This document shows positions 26,727-39,796 of a stretch of 64,000 nucleotides of DNA, piece by piece. Numbering within the stretch: the stretch's first letter is position 1; every line of letters begins with the position of its first letter. The DNA is from Magicicada septendecula. Lineage: Eukaryota > Arthropoda > Insecta > Hemiptera > Cicadidae. The notes under the pieces are model-generated. The model saw only the letters and a list, made by a program, of their open reading frames with translations. It did not search any database and was not told where the DNA came from. The stretch spans positions 149,128,574-149,192,573 of the forward strand of contig CM068369.1 in the NCBI GenBank assembly GCA_034769895.1, written 5' to 3'. Made by a program: the position numbers and the translations under genes.

Positions 26727-28844
26727 CCCTCACCCCAAAAGGGCAACATGGTTGACCCAAAACAAACAAGTCCTCAAGCACGACGGCTGCGGGAAACCTG
26801 GAAAATCTCAGATTCTAAAACCGCTCTTGGTGAGTTCAGTAACACAGGAAAACGAAAAAGCAGAAGGAAGAGGTGTGAGTCAGTGAATGTGTGTCTGAAA
26901 GAGAAGGTGTAAGTGTGAGTCCTGCATGCTCGCCGGGCCCTGGTCCGCATGCAGATAGAAGAGACAGAAAAGAACAGAAGAAAGAGAAGAATCGCAGGCG
27001 CTGCTCTGAGTACCGACCACCAAGGCCTCCCAAATCAACAACTGAGACCCAGGACCACTAACACAATATTCCTTTCCCAGGACTGAAAATCTCCACTTCC
27101 CTGCGACCATCCCCCACGCGCGTCCTCTCCTCCATGCCAAACTCTCGGGACCGCCCCAACACGTCACCATCTCCGGTGACCACCACCTAACCCTCCTGGT
27201 ACTCACATATTCACGCCCGAAGGCTAACAAGGTGCTACAACCTTGATATGGGAGTACCATTTCTACAACCGTCCAGCTCGTGGACCGACCAGCCGTGTGC
27301 AGCAAAACAAGGCATTATCAATCCTTGACACACGACTGGCCCACATCCCTACACTAGGGCGGACGGAGCCAATTAGCAAGGCCGAGAAGACCGCATTGAG
27401 GGCACGCGAACATCAATCTCCACTTTATAATAGTTATCTCTCTATCTAAGGAGGAGGGGGGGGGTAACTTCTCTGCGGACAGCCAACACTCAGCCATACA
27501 ACCGACGCCCAAACAACGCTGGGGACATCAACCCGGAATGCGGCATGGTTCGGGCCAAACACTAATCCACATTGAAAAACTGACCTACATTTTATATCAC
27601 TCGAACAGCTGATCAGACAGAAAACAAATAAACTGGTCTTTGAATTTAGCCGGATATAACGATACACAATCTATCAGATAAGCAGGCAGCAAGGCTTGAA
27701 ACACTGCTACAGCTGCGGCTATCAGCTGGCCAAAGGTTATCTTTCGGATCAGTTTGTATCACTGTTCAAAACTATTGCATCGATTCTGGTTTAATATTTA
27801 ATTCACTCTTTCTAACATCTATTGTCTTTAGTGCAGTTAGCGTTAAAATTCCCGTTTTAAAAAAACAAGGTCCCCCAAAAAAAAATCCTAACTCAAATTC
27901 ATCTGAATTCCTTCTTCATTTGGAACGCCCCTCTTACTACTTAAATTCGCTCAGTGTCCACCAGAATTTTACAATTTACAACATACATCACAGACAACAA
28001 TTTAACACCAACACATAAGGAAGAACTTGATCATTCAAGTGGCTCCAGAATACTCTAGCGATACGACGAGATGGGTGTCATAAAAGCAGAGAAACAGCCA
28101 TGCAAAATGCCCAGAAGAGAACACAACACAAAAAAATCAAACTAACTCACTAAATACAACACACAAGTACACATAAAATTCGATATAATCGAAAATATAA
28201 AGTATCACATCCATGCCCCTGGTCGGACCATAACCGCATTCAAAATACGATACCGCAACGCAACGCCCTCAATAAACAATTACCATATAACTGGGATGCC
28301 ACCAAACACGTTGTCTAATCCAAGAGACAAGTCATAATCAAACTCAACAAGTACCGACGGCCCTCATCATGTCCAGACTCCGTATGAGCTCCAGGGTATG
28401 TGCAAGTGCAACCAATCAGCACACATTCATTAAAACAAATTAATCACATTCTCATAACCCCTTTTCAAAATTCATCTCGCACTCAACATCACAAAATAAT
28501 CACTTAGACACTAACACATATTAAATTATTTTAAACGTCATTAACCCCCTATTCATTTTATAAAATGTGCTCTTTGTTTTTTTTTTTTTGGTCGTTCATT
28601 CTGTTAATTTATTACACTATCATTAAGTTTTCTTACAACACTTGGATTCTAATCAAAAATAATTTGAAGTAATTTGCAAGTCCTAACACCAGCTGACACG
28701 TCTGTAGCCACACTAAGTTTCATTTAAGAAAATAAATATAAGTCCCCAGATTCTAAAATTTCTCAAGTTCAACAGAGAAAATAAGGCAGAAATCATACCT
28801 ACTATCCATCCAGAATCATAAAAACCACGCTCTGAACTAACATT
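26727..28844 (-). repeat. Internal region copy B5
   Basis: 2118 bp. Shares AACGTCATTAACC (near 28537), AATTCACTCTTTC and the longest poly-G tract with B7 but not with its neighbour B6. This alternate-unit sharing suggests that two-unit blocks were duplicated or exchanged. Confidence 0.6.
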
Positions 28845-31081
28845 TGAAACCCCCCTTTTATTTTTCTAAGTTTTGTAAATTTTTTTTGAATTTTATTTAA
28901 TCTTATTTTTCTTAAGTTTTTTTTTGTAAAAGGGGAGAGACATCATATTTAGAACTAGGTAAAGAGAAACCTAGAGGAAGCAAAAGTGTGCAAGGCCCAA
29001 ATACAATTACAGACATGTCCCCCCCATGTGAATGACAGGACTTGCAAATGAAAAACTCTTTTAACCAACAAGCGTGTGCTTTATTCAACCTGTAAGATTT
29101 TACATAAATAACAAGTTCGTGATTGTGTGAGCACACCATTTAAGGCAGAATTATATATATCTATGTATTTCCATTAATTCATAATGTCACAAAGTAAGTG
29201 AATTGATATTACTAATTGCAAAAATTTCTGCCTGATCATGTATGAGTCAAAGTTGGTAATAATCTCATTCATAAAGCAATACTAATCTATCAGTGTTGTA
29301 TAATATCAATTAGGCTAGCCTGTTGTCTCAGCGAGCACATTTATGGTTATTCTCTTGTTTTAAATCAGTTACATATTCCCCAAAAATATATCTATATATA
29401 AATATAGTAAAATTACACACACAAACACATATACGACATGAATAACAAAACATCCCTCATTTCAACACTAACCTCCTCATAAACCCTTTCCCACAGCAGT
29501 AAATAAATGAACCCAAATATGTATAGCTAGGTACAAATATAAATGATAACGTAAATGGAATATCACAGCTCCTAAGCATAGATTTGCTAGTATATTCACA
29601 AGCATAGTTCACACCAGAGAATGTAAGTTACCGCCCCGAAACTCAACCAGCCAAACGAACCCTTAGCTTAATCATTAAGCATTAAGTATGTGTGTGAAAG
29701 AAAATCGTATCTCATCAACAGCCTCAGACAACCCCCAGCTACGTTATTAAACTCTGCCATGACCAGATGACTTGATAGCACGAGATAATTAACTCCCTAA
29801 TGGTCTTAATTAGATGAAAGTTAGATCTTACAGTAAACTGCGGATGTGTGTGTATGTGTGTAACTTCTTACACATTATACAGTTATAAGATACTTCATTA
29901 GGTGTACTGTGGTAATGTTCACACATGCAATAACATGATGATCACACATAATTGAACATGAGAGCTTGTGCTAGAGTCTAATTTTCAGAACTTCACGAGT
30001 GAGCTTCTGGCGGCTTCTGTGCATTCACATGTTGTAGAGAGAGAGAAATAGATAAACAGAATTTTCCCACCTGGATAGTCCGGTGTACTTAGTTCGTATA
30101 GGCGAGGATCAGTGATGTCACAGTCATATCACCCGTCCCTGGTGCAGCTTAGCGTTGGAAAAGTTCTTGGTTCAGCTTAGCATCGAAAAGTCCTCGACTG
30201 ACGGCATTGTGGCTAAAGATCGTCTCTGCTATTAGGGGGAACAGATGTTCGTTCGCCCCTGACACCCATCTCGTCCTTGGTCGAGCACCTGGACATACAA
30301 TACTTGTAGAGGGTGTCATAAAGAAATTCACGCCACTTAGGCCGTCCACATTAAATACCAACACTAACTTTAAGCAGCTACAGCGCATACACACATCGCC
30401 ACTAATTCAGATTAAACAGTACTAAGCTCGTCTAGCAATTATTTTCTTAATGTTTCATTGAGATATTCAAATTGATTTGCTGTGTCTATCGTTGTTATTA
30501 ATTACATCAAAACAGCTGAGTGCAAGATACATTAACATATTCTCTATTGCAATTAACTTGACCCACGACTCTCACATTCATAATTTAATTAAATATAATT
30601 TAATTTGATTTTGTAACAGCGTTAATGCCCAGATTAAAAAACTGCTCTATACGCACACACACACACAGGCATAACTCATAATGAAAGCTGAAACGCAAAA
30701 TATATTTGGGGTTAGAATATTTTCAGAACCCACAGACTTGCACGTACCTGGAGCAACACTTTATCTAGCCTATCATAGTGATAGGTACGGAAGTCCTGGT
30801 TAGAAGTTCGCCGCCAGCCGAGACCAGATGAACAGCTTGGAGGATGAAGCAGAAATGAGAGCGAATCAACGTTTCGCTCCAGCCAAGTAACCTCCGAAAG
30901 CAGGAATGTACAGACACACAGCTGGCTGGCAGCGCCAGCTATATTGCGTAGCCACACAACCTTTTGTGTGTATAACCGACCGACAACAAACAATCTTAAC
31001 AGAGTGGCAGTGCGTGACGTCAGCGGCGCTCGTTTTTAAAATACTAATAATCTAATACGTTGCCGAAGCCAGTTCGGCACA
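28845..31081 (-). repeat. LTR copy A6
   Basis: Carries TTTAATCTTATT near its left end (shared with A7 and A8) and GAGAGCTTGTGC near 29961 (shared only with A7). The short TA tract at 29393-29406 is interrupted by AATA, a private change. Confidence 0.6.
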
Positions 31082-33196
31082 CCCTCACCCCAAAAGGGCA
31101 ACATGGTTGACCCAAAACAAACAAGTCCTCAAGCACGACGGCTGCGGGAAACCTGGAAAATCTCAGATTCTAAAACCGCTCTTGGTGAGTTCAGTAACAC
31201 AGGAAAACGAAAAAGCAGAAGGAAGAGGTGTGAGTCAGTGAATGTGTGTCTGAAAGAGAAGGTGTAAGTGTGAGTCCTGCATGCTCGCCGGGCCCTGGTC
31301 CGCATGCAGATAGAAGAGACAGAAAAGAACAGAAGAAAGAGAAGAATCGCAGGCGCTGCTCTGAGTACCGACCACCAAGGCCTCCCAAATCAACAACTGA
31401 GACCCAGGACCACTAACACAATATTCCTTTCCCAGGACTGAAAATCTCCACTTCCCTGCGACCATCCCCCACGCGCGTCCTCTCCTCCATGCCAAACTCT
31501 CGGGACCGCCCCAACACGTCACCATCTCCGGTGACCACCACCTAACCCTCCTGGTACTCACATATTCACGCCCGAAGGCTAACAAGGTGCTACAACCTTG
31601 ATATGGGAGTACCATTTCTACAACCGTCCAGCTCGTGGACCGACCAGCCGTGTGCAGCAAAACAAGGCATTATCAATCCTTGACACACGACTGGCCCACA
31701 TCCCTACACTAGGGCGGACGGAGCCAATTAGCAAGGCCGAGAAGACCGCATTGAGGGCACGCGAACATCAATCTCCACTTTATAATAGTTATCTCTCTAT
31801 CTAAGGAGGAGGGGGGGGTAACTTCTCTGCGGACAGCCAACACTCAGCCATACAACCGACGCCCAAACAACGCTGGGGACATCAACCCGGAATGCGGCAT
31901 GGTTCGGGCCAAACACTAATCCACATTGAAAAACTGACCTACATTTTATATCACTCGAACAGCTGATCAGACAGAAAACAAATAAACTGGTCTTTGAATT
32001 TAGCCGGATATAACGATACACAATCTATCAGATAAGCAGGCAGCAAGGCTTGAAACACTGCTACAGCTGCGGCTATCAGCTGGCCAAAGGTTATCTTTCG
32101 GATCAGTTTGTATCACTGTTCAAAACTATTGCATCGATTCTGGTTTAATATTTAATTCATTCTTTCTAACATCTATTGTCTTTAGTGCAGTTAGCGTTAA
32201 AATTCCCGTTTTAAAAAAACAAGGTCCCCCAAAAAAAATCCTAACTCAAATTCATCTGAATTCCTTCTTCATTTGGAACGCCCCTCTTACTACTTAAATT
32301 CGCTCAGTGTCCACCAGAATTTTACAATTTACAACATACATCACAGACAACAATTTAACACCAACACATAAGGAAGAACTTGATCATTCAAGTGGCTCCA
32401 GAATACTCTAGCGATACGACGAGATGGGTGTCATAAAAGCAGAGAAACAGCCATGCAAAATGCCCAGAAGAGAACACAACACAAAAAAATCAAACTAACT
32501 CACTAAATACAACACACAAGTACACATAAAATTCGATATAATCGAAAATATAAAGTATCACATCCATGCCCCTGGTCGGACCATAACCGCATTCAAAATA
32601 CGATACCGCAACGCAACGCCCTCAATAAACAATTACCATATAACTGGGATGCCACCAAACACGTTGTCTAATCCAAGAGACAAGTCATAATCAAACTCAA
32701 CAAGTACCGACGGCCCTCATCATGTCCAGACTCCGTATGAGCTCCAGGGTATGTGCAAGTGCAACCAATCAGCACACATTCATTAAAACAAATTAATCAC
32801 ATTCTCATAACCCCTTTTCAAATTCATCTCGCACTCAACATCACAAAATAATCACTTAGACACTAACACATATTAAATTATTTTAAACTTCATTAACCCC
32901 CTATTCATTTTATAAAATGTGCTCTTTGTTTTTTTTTTTTTGGTCGTTCATTCTGTTAATTTATTACACTATCATTAAGTTTTCTTACAACACTTGGATT
33001 CTAATCAAAAATAATTTGAAGTAATTTGCAAGTCCTAACACCAGCTGACACGTCTGTAGCCACACTAAGTTTCATTTAAGAAAATAAATATAAGTCCCCA
33101 GATTCTAAAATTTCTCAAGTTCAACAGAGAAAATAAGGCAGAAATCATACCTACTATCCATCCAGAATCATAAAAACCACGCTCTGAACTAACATT
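31082..33196 (-). repeat. Internal region copy B6
   Basis: Has AACTTCATTAACC and AATTCATTCTTTC, so at these sites it differs from B5 and B7. Carries the GCCAATTAGC change common to B5, B6 and B7. A one-base deletion occurs in CCTTTTCAAATTC near 32817. Confidence 0.6.
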
Positions 33197-35433
33197 TGAA
33201 ACCCCCCTTTTATTTTTCTAAGTTTTGTAAATTTTTTTTGAATTTTATTTAATCTTATTTTTCTTAAGTTTTTTTTTGTAAAAGGGGAGAGACATCATAT
33301 TTAGAACTAGGTAAAGAGAAACCTAGAGGAAGCAAAAGTGTGCAAGGCCCAAATACAATTACAGACATGTCCCCCCCATGTGAATGACAGGACTTGCAAA
33401 TGAAAAACTCTTTTAACCAACAAGCGTGTGCTTTATTCAACCTGTAAGATTTTACATAAATAACAAGTTCGTGATTGTGTGAGCACACCATTTAAGGCAG
33501 AATTATATATATCTATGTATTTCCATTAATTCATAATGTCACAAAGTAAGTGAATTGATATTACTAATTGCAAAAATTTCTGCCTGATCATGTATGAGTC
33601 AAAGTTGGTAATAATCTCATTCATAAAGCAATACTAATCTATCAGTGTTGTATAATATCAATTAGGCTAGCCTGTTGTCTCAGCGAGCACATTTATGGTT
33701 ATTCTCTTGTTTTAAATCAGTTACATATTCCCCAAAAATATATCTATATATATATATAGTAAAATTACACACACAAACACATATACGACATGAATAACAA
33801 AACATCCCTCATTTCAACACTAACCTCCTCATAAACCCTTTCCCACAGCAGTAAATAAATGAACCCAAATATGTATAGCTAGGTACAAATATAAATGATA
33901 ACGTAAATGGAATATCACAGCTCCTAAGCATAGATTTGCTAGTATATTCACAAGCATAGTTCACACCAGAGAATGTAAGTTACCGCCCCGAAACTCAACC
34001 AGCCAAACGAACCCTTAGCTTAATCATTAAGCATTAAGTATGTGTGTGAAAGAAAATCGTATCTCATCAACAGCCTCAGACAACCCCCAGCTACGTTATT
34101 AAACTCTGCCATGACCAGATGACTTGATAGCACGAGATAATTAACTCCCTAATGGTCTTAATTAGATGAAAGTTAGATCTTACAGTAAACTGCGGATGTG
34201 TGTGTATGTGTGTAACTTCTTACACATTATACAGTTATAAGATACTTCATTAGGTGTACTGTGGTAATGTTCACACATGCAATAACATGATGATCACACA
34301 TAATTGAACATGAGAGCTTGTGCTAGAGTCTAATTTTCAGAACTTCACGAGTGAGCTTCTGGCGGCTTCTGTGCATTCACATGTTGTAGAGAGAGAGAAA
34401 TAGATAAACAGAATTTTCCCACCTGGATAGTCCGGTGTACTTAGTTCGTATAGGCGAGGATCAGTGATGTCACAGTCATATCACCCGTCCCTGGTGCAGC
34501 TTAGCGTTGGAAAAGTTCTTGGTTCAGCTTAGCATCGAAAAGTCCTCGACTGACGGCATTGTGGCTAAAGATCGTCTCTGCTATTAGGGGGAACAGATGT
34601 TCGTTCGCCCCTGACACCCATCTCGTCCTTGGTCGAGCACCTGGACATACAATACTTGTAGAGGGTGTCATAAAGAAATTCACGCCACTTAGGCCGTCCA
34701 CATTAAATACCAACACTAACTTTAAGCAGCTACAGCGCATACACACATCGCCACTAATTCAGATTAAACAGTACTAAGCTCGTCTAGCAATTATTTTCTT
34801 AATGTTTCATTGAGATATTCAAATTGATTTGCTGTGTCTATCGTTGTTATTAATTACATCAAAACAGCTGAGTGCAAGATACATTAACATATTCTCTATT
34901 GCAATTAACTTGACCCACGACTCTCACATTCATAATTTAATTAAATATAATTTAATTTGATTTTGTAACAGCGTTAATGCCCAGATTAAAAAACTGCTCT
35001 ATACGCACACACACACACAGGCATAACTCATAATGAAAGCTGAAACGCAAAATATATTTGGGGTTAGAATATTTTCAGAACCCACAGACTTGCACGTACC
35101 TGGAGCAACACTTTATCTAGCCTATCATAGTGATAGGTACGGAAGTCCTGGTTAGAAGTTCGCCGCCAGCCGAGACCAGATGAACAGCTTGGAGGATGAA
35201 GCAGAAATGAGAGCGAATCAACGTTTCGCTCCAGCCAAGTAACCTCCGAAAGCAGGAATGTACAGACACACAGCTGGCTGGCAGCGCCAGCTATATTGCG
35301 TAGCCACACAACCTTTTGTGTGTATAACCGACCGACAACAAACAATCTTAACAGAGTGGCAGTGCGTGACGTCAGCGGCGCTCGTTTTTAAAATACTAAT
35401 AATCTAATACGTTGCCGAAGCCAGTTCGGCACA
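33197..35433 (-). repeat. LTR copy A7
   Basis: Nearly identical to A6, including TTTAATCTTATT and GAGAGCTTGTGC (near 34313), but with an uninterrupted TA tract. Confidence 0.6.
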
Positions 35434-37551
35434 CCCTCACCCCAAAAGGGCAACATGGTTGACCCAAAACAAACAAGTCCTCAAGCACGACGGCTGCGGG
35501 AAACCTGGAAAATCTCAGATTCTAAAACCGCTCTTGGTGAGTTCAGTAACACAGGAAAACGAAAAAGCAGAAGGAAGAGGTGTGAGTCAGTGAATGTGTG
35601 TCTGAAAGAGAAGGTGTAAGTGTGAGTCCTGCATGCTCGCCGGGCCCTGGTCCGCATGCAGATAGAAGAGACAGAAAAGAACAGAAGAAAGAGAAGAATC
35701 GCAGGCGCTGCTCTGAGTACCGACCACCAAGGCCTCCCAAATCAACAACTGAGACCCAGGACCACTAACACAATATTCCTTTCCCAGGACTGAAAATCTC
35801 CACTTCCCTGCGACCATCCCCCACGCGCGTCCTCTCCTCCATGCCAAACTCTCGGGACCGCCCCAACACGTCACCATCTCCGGTGACCACCACCTAACCC
35901 TCCTGGTACTCACATATTCACGCCCGAAGGCTAACAAGGTGCTACAACCTTGATATGGGAGTACCATTTCTACAACCGTCCAGCTCGTGGACCGACCAGC
36001 CGTGTGCAGCAAAACAAGGCATTATCAATCCTTGACACACGACTGGCCCACATCCCTACACTAGGGCGGACGGAGCCAATTAGCAAGGCCGAGAAGACCG
36101 CATTGAGGGCACGCGAACATCAATCTCCACTTTATAATAGTTATCTCTCTATCTAAGGAGGAGGGGGGGGGTAACTTCTCTGCGGACAGCCAACACTCAG
36201 CCATACAACCGACGCCCAAACAACGCTGGGGACATCAACCCGGAATGCGGCATGGTTCGGGCCAAACACTAATCCACATTGAAAAACTGACCTACATTTT
36301 ATATCACTCGAACAGCTGATCAGACAGAAAACAAATAAACTGGTCTTTGAATTTAGCCGGATATAACGATACACAATCTATCAGATAAGCAGGCAGCAAG
36401 GCTTGAAACACTGCTACAGCTGCGGCTATCAGCTGGCCAAAGGTTATCTTTCGGATCAGTTTGTATCACTGTTCAAAACTATTGCATCGATTCTGGTTTA
36501 ATATTTAATTCACTCTTTCTAACATCTATTGTCTTTAGTGCAGTTAGCGTTAAAATTCCCGTTTTAAAAAAACAAGGTCCCCCAAAAAAAAATCCTAACT
36601 CAAATTCATCTGAATTCCTTCTTCATTTGGAACGCCCCTCTTACTACTTAAATTCGCTCAGTGTCCACCAGAATTTTACAATTTACAACATACATCACAG
36701 ACAACAATTTAACACCAACACATAAGGAAGAACTTGATCATTCAAGTGGCTCCAGAATACTCTAGCGATACGACGAGATGGGTGTCATAAAAGCAGAGAA
36801 ACAGCCATGCAAAATGCCCAGAAGAGAACACAACACAAAAAAATCAAACTAACTCACTAAATACAACACACAAGTACACATAAAATTCGATATAATCGAA
36901 AATATAAAGTATCACATCCATGCCCCTGGTCGGACCATAACCGCATTCAAAATACGATACCGCAACGCAACGCCCTCAATAAACAATTACCATATAACTG
37001 GGATGCCACCAAACACGTTGTCTAATCCAAGAGACAAGTCATAATCAAACTCAACAAGTACCGACGGCCCTCATCATGTCCAGACTCCGTATGAGCTCCA
37101 GGGTATGTGCAAGTGCAACCAATCAGCACACATTCATTAAAACAAATTAATCACATTCTCATAACCCCTTTTCAAAATTCATCTCGCACTCAACATCACA
37201 AAATAATCACTTAGACACTAACACATATTAAATTATTTTAAACGTCATTAACCCCCTATTCATTTTATAAAATGTGCTCTTTGTTTTTTTTTTTTTGGTC
37301 GTTCATTCTGTTAATTTATTACACTATCATTAAGTTTTCTTACAACACTTGGATTCTAATCAAAAATAATTTGAAGTAATTTGCAAGTCCTAACACCAGC
37401 TGACACGTCTGTAGCCACACTAAGTTTCATTTAAGAAAATAAATATAAGTCCCCAGATTCTAAAATTTCTCAAGTTCAACAGAGAAAATAAGGCAGAAAT
37501 CATACCTACTATCCATCCAGAATCATAAAAACCACGCTCTGAACTAACATT
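35434..37551 (-). repeat. Internal region copy B7
   Basis: 2118 bp, matching B5 at the diagnostic sites: AACGTCATTAACC near 37241, AATTCACTCTTTC and the long poly-G tract. It is the last internal region; the LTR after it is followed by host DNA. Confidence 0.6.
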
Positions 37552-39792
37552 TGAAACCCCCCTTTTATTTTTCTAAGTTTTGTAAATTTTTTTTGAATTT
37601 TATTTAATCTTATTTTTCTTAAGTTTTTTTTTGTAAAAGGGGAGAGACATCATATTTAGAACTAGGTAAAGAGAAACCTAGAGGAAGCAAAAGTGTGCAA
37701 GGCCCAAATACAATTACAGACATGTCCCCCCCATGTGAATGACAGGACTTGCAAATGAAAAACTCTTTTAACCAACAAGCGTGTGCTTTATTCAACCTGT
37801 AAGATTTTACATAAATAACAAGTTCGTGATTGTGTGAGCACACCATTTAAGGCAGAATTATATATATCTATGTATTTCCATTAATTCATAATGTCACAAA
37901 GTAAGTGAATTGATATTACTAATTGCAAAAATTTCTGCCTGATCATGTATGAGTCAAAGTTGGTAATAATCTCATTCATAAAGCAATACTAATCTATCAG
38001 TGTTGTATAATATCAATTAGGCTAGCCTGTTGTCTCAGCGAGCACATTTATGGTTATTCTCTTGTTTTAAATCAGTTACATATTCCCCAAAAATATATCT
38101 ATATATATATATATAGTAAAATTACACACACAAACACATATACGACATGAATAACAAAACATCCCTCATTTCAACACTAACCTCCTCATAAACCCTTTCC
38201 CACAGCAGTAAATAAATGAACCCAAATATGTATAGCTAGGTACAAATATAAATGATAACGTAAATGGAATATCACAGCTCCTAAGCATAGATTTGCTAGT
38301 ATATTCACAAGCATAGTTCACACCAGAGAATGTAAGTTACCGCCCCGAAACTCAACCAGCCAAACGAACCCTTAGCTTAATCATTAAGCATTAAGTATGT
38401 GTGTGAAAGAAAATCGTATCTCATCAACAGCCTCAGACAACCCCCAGCTACGTTATTAAACTCTGCCATGACCAGATGACTTGATAGCACGAGATAATTA
38501 ACTCCCTAATGGTCTTAATTAGATGAAAGTTAGATCTTACAGTAAACTGCGGATGTGTGTGTATGTGTGTAACTTCTTACACATTATACAGTTATAAGAT
38601 ACTTCATTAGGTGTACTGTGGTAATGTTCACACATGCAATAACATGATGATCACACATAATTGAACATGAGAGTTTGTGCTAGAGTCTAATTTTCAGAAC
38701 TTCACGAGTGAGCTTCTGGCGGCTTCTGTGCATTCACATGTTGTAGAGAGAGAGAAATAGATAAACAGAATTTTCCCACCTGGATAGTCCGGTGTACTTA
38801 GTTCGTATAGGCGAGGATCAGTGATGTCACAGTCATATCACCCGTCCCTGGTGCAGCTTAGCGTTGGAAAAGTTCTTGGTTCAGCTTAGCATCGAAAAGT
38901 CCTCGACTGACGGCATTGTGGCTAAAGATCGTCTCTGCTATTAGGGGGAACAGATGTTCGTTCGCCCCTGACACCCATCTCGTCCTTGGTCGAGCACCTG
39001 GACATACAATACTTGTAGAGGGTGTCATAAAGAAATTCACGCCACTTAGGCCGTCCACATTAAATACCAACACTAACTTTAAGCAGCTACAGCGCATACA
39101 CACATCGCCACTAATTCAGATTAAACAGTACTAAGCTCGTCTAGCAATTATTTTCTTAATGTTTCATTGAGATATTCAAATTGATTTGCTGTGTCTATCG
39201 TTGTTATTAATTACATCAAAACAGCTGAGTGCAAGATACATTAACATATTCTCTATTGCAATTAACTTGACCCACGACTCTCACATTCATAATTTAATTA
39301 AATATAATTTAATTTGATTTTGTAACAGCGTTAATGCCCAGATTAAAAAACTGCTCTATACGCACACACACACACACAGGCATAACTCATAATGAAAGCT
39401 GAAACGCAAAATATATTTGGGGTTAGAATATTTTCAGAACCCACAGACTTGCACGTACCTGGAGCAACACTTTATCTAGCCTATCATAGTGATAGGTACG
39501 GAAGTCCTGGTTAGAAGTTCGCCGCCAGCCGAGACCAGATGAACAGCTTGGAGGATGAAGCAGAAATGAGAGCGAATCAACGTTTCGCTCCAGCCAAGTA
39601 ACCTCCGAAAGCAGGAATGTACAGACACACAGCTGGCTGGCAGCGCCAGCTATATTGCGTAGCCACACAACCTTTTGTGTGTATAACCGACCGACAACAA
39701 ACAATCTTAACAGAGTGGCAGTGCGTGACGTCAGCGGCGCTCGTTTTTAAAATACTAATAATCTAATACGTTGCCGAAGCCAGTTCGGCACA
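37552..39792 (-). repeat. LTR copy A8 (array right end)
   Basis: The final unit stops exactly after the terminal hairpin at GGCACA, where internal copies continue into CCCTCACC. The next bases are ACATAACG. It therefore equals one full A segment, which is what the LTR model predicts. It has TTTAATCTTATT like A6 and A7 but GAGAGTTTGTGC unlike them, and a slightly longer TA tract. Confidence 0.65.
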
Positions 39793-39796
39793 ACAT
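39793..39796. other. Right target-site duplication (ACAT) of the array
   Basis: Matches the four bases before the array at 7077-7080. With the preceding A it reads AACAT, as on the left. Confidence 0.5.

Larger units (their letters stand above)
7081..39792 (-). mobile_element. Concatemer of a non-autonomous LTR retrotransposon, (LTR-internal)x7-LTR
   Basis: Seven complete ~4352-bp units plus a 2241-bp partial unit follow head to tail, starting at 7081, 11431, 15783, 20137, 24490, 28845, 33197 and 37552. Segment A (about 2235-2241 bp) occurs eight times and segment B (about 2115-2118 bp) seven times, so the array starts and ends with A. A runs from TG to CA, and ACAT flanks the whole array. 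These are hallmarks of LTRs and retroviral-type integration. The minus orientation is favoured because, on that strand, a purine-rich tract (GGGGTGAGGG) immediately precedes the LTR start, where a polypurine tract should lie. No canonical primer-binding site starting with TGG was found next to either LTR edge, and there is no gag or pol. Units differ by scattered substitutions and microsatellite length, so the amplification is recent. The alternative is an ordinary macrosatellite. Confidence 0.65.

Noticed and set aside
7081-39792. Array as a CRISPR, rDNA, 5S, histone or snRNA gene cluster
   Set aside because: The unit is far too long for CRISPR, and I recognised no rRNA, histone or snRNA sequence. 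A short GGCTAAAGATC resembles part of U2, but the surrounding bases do not.
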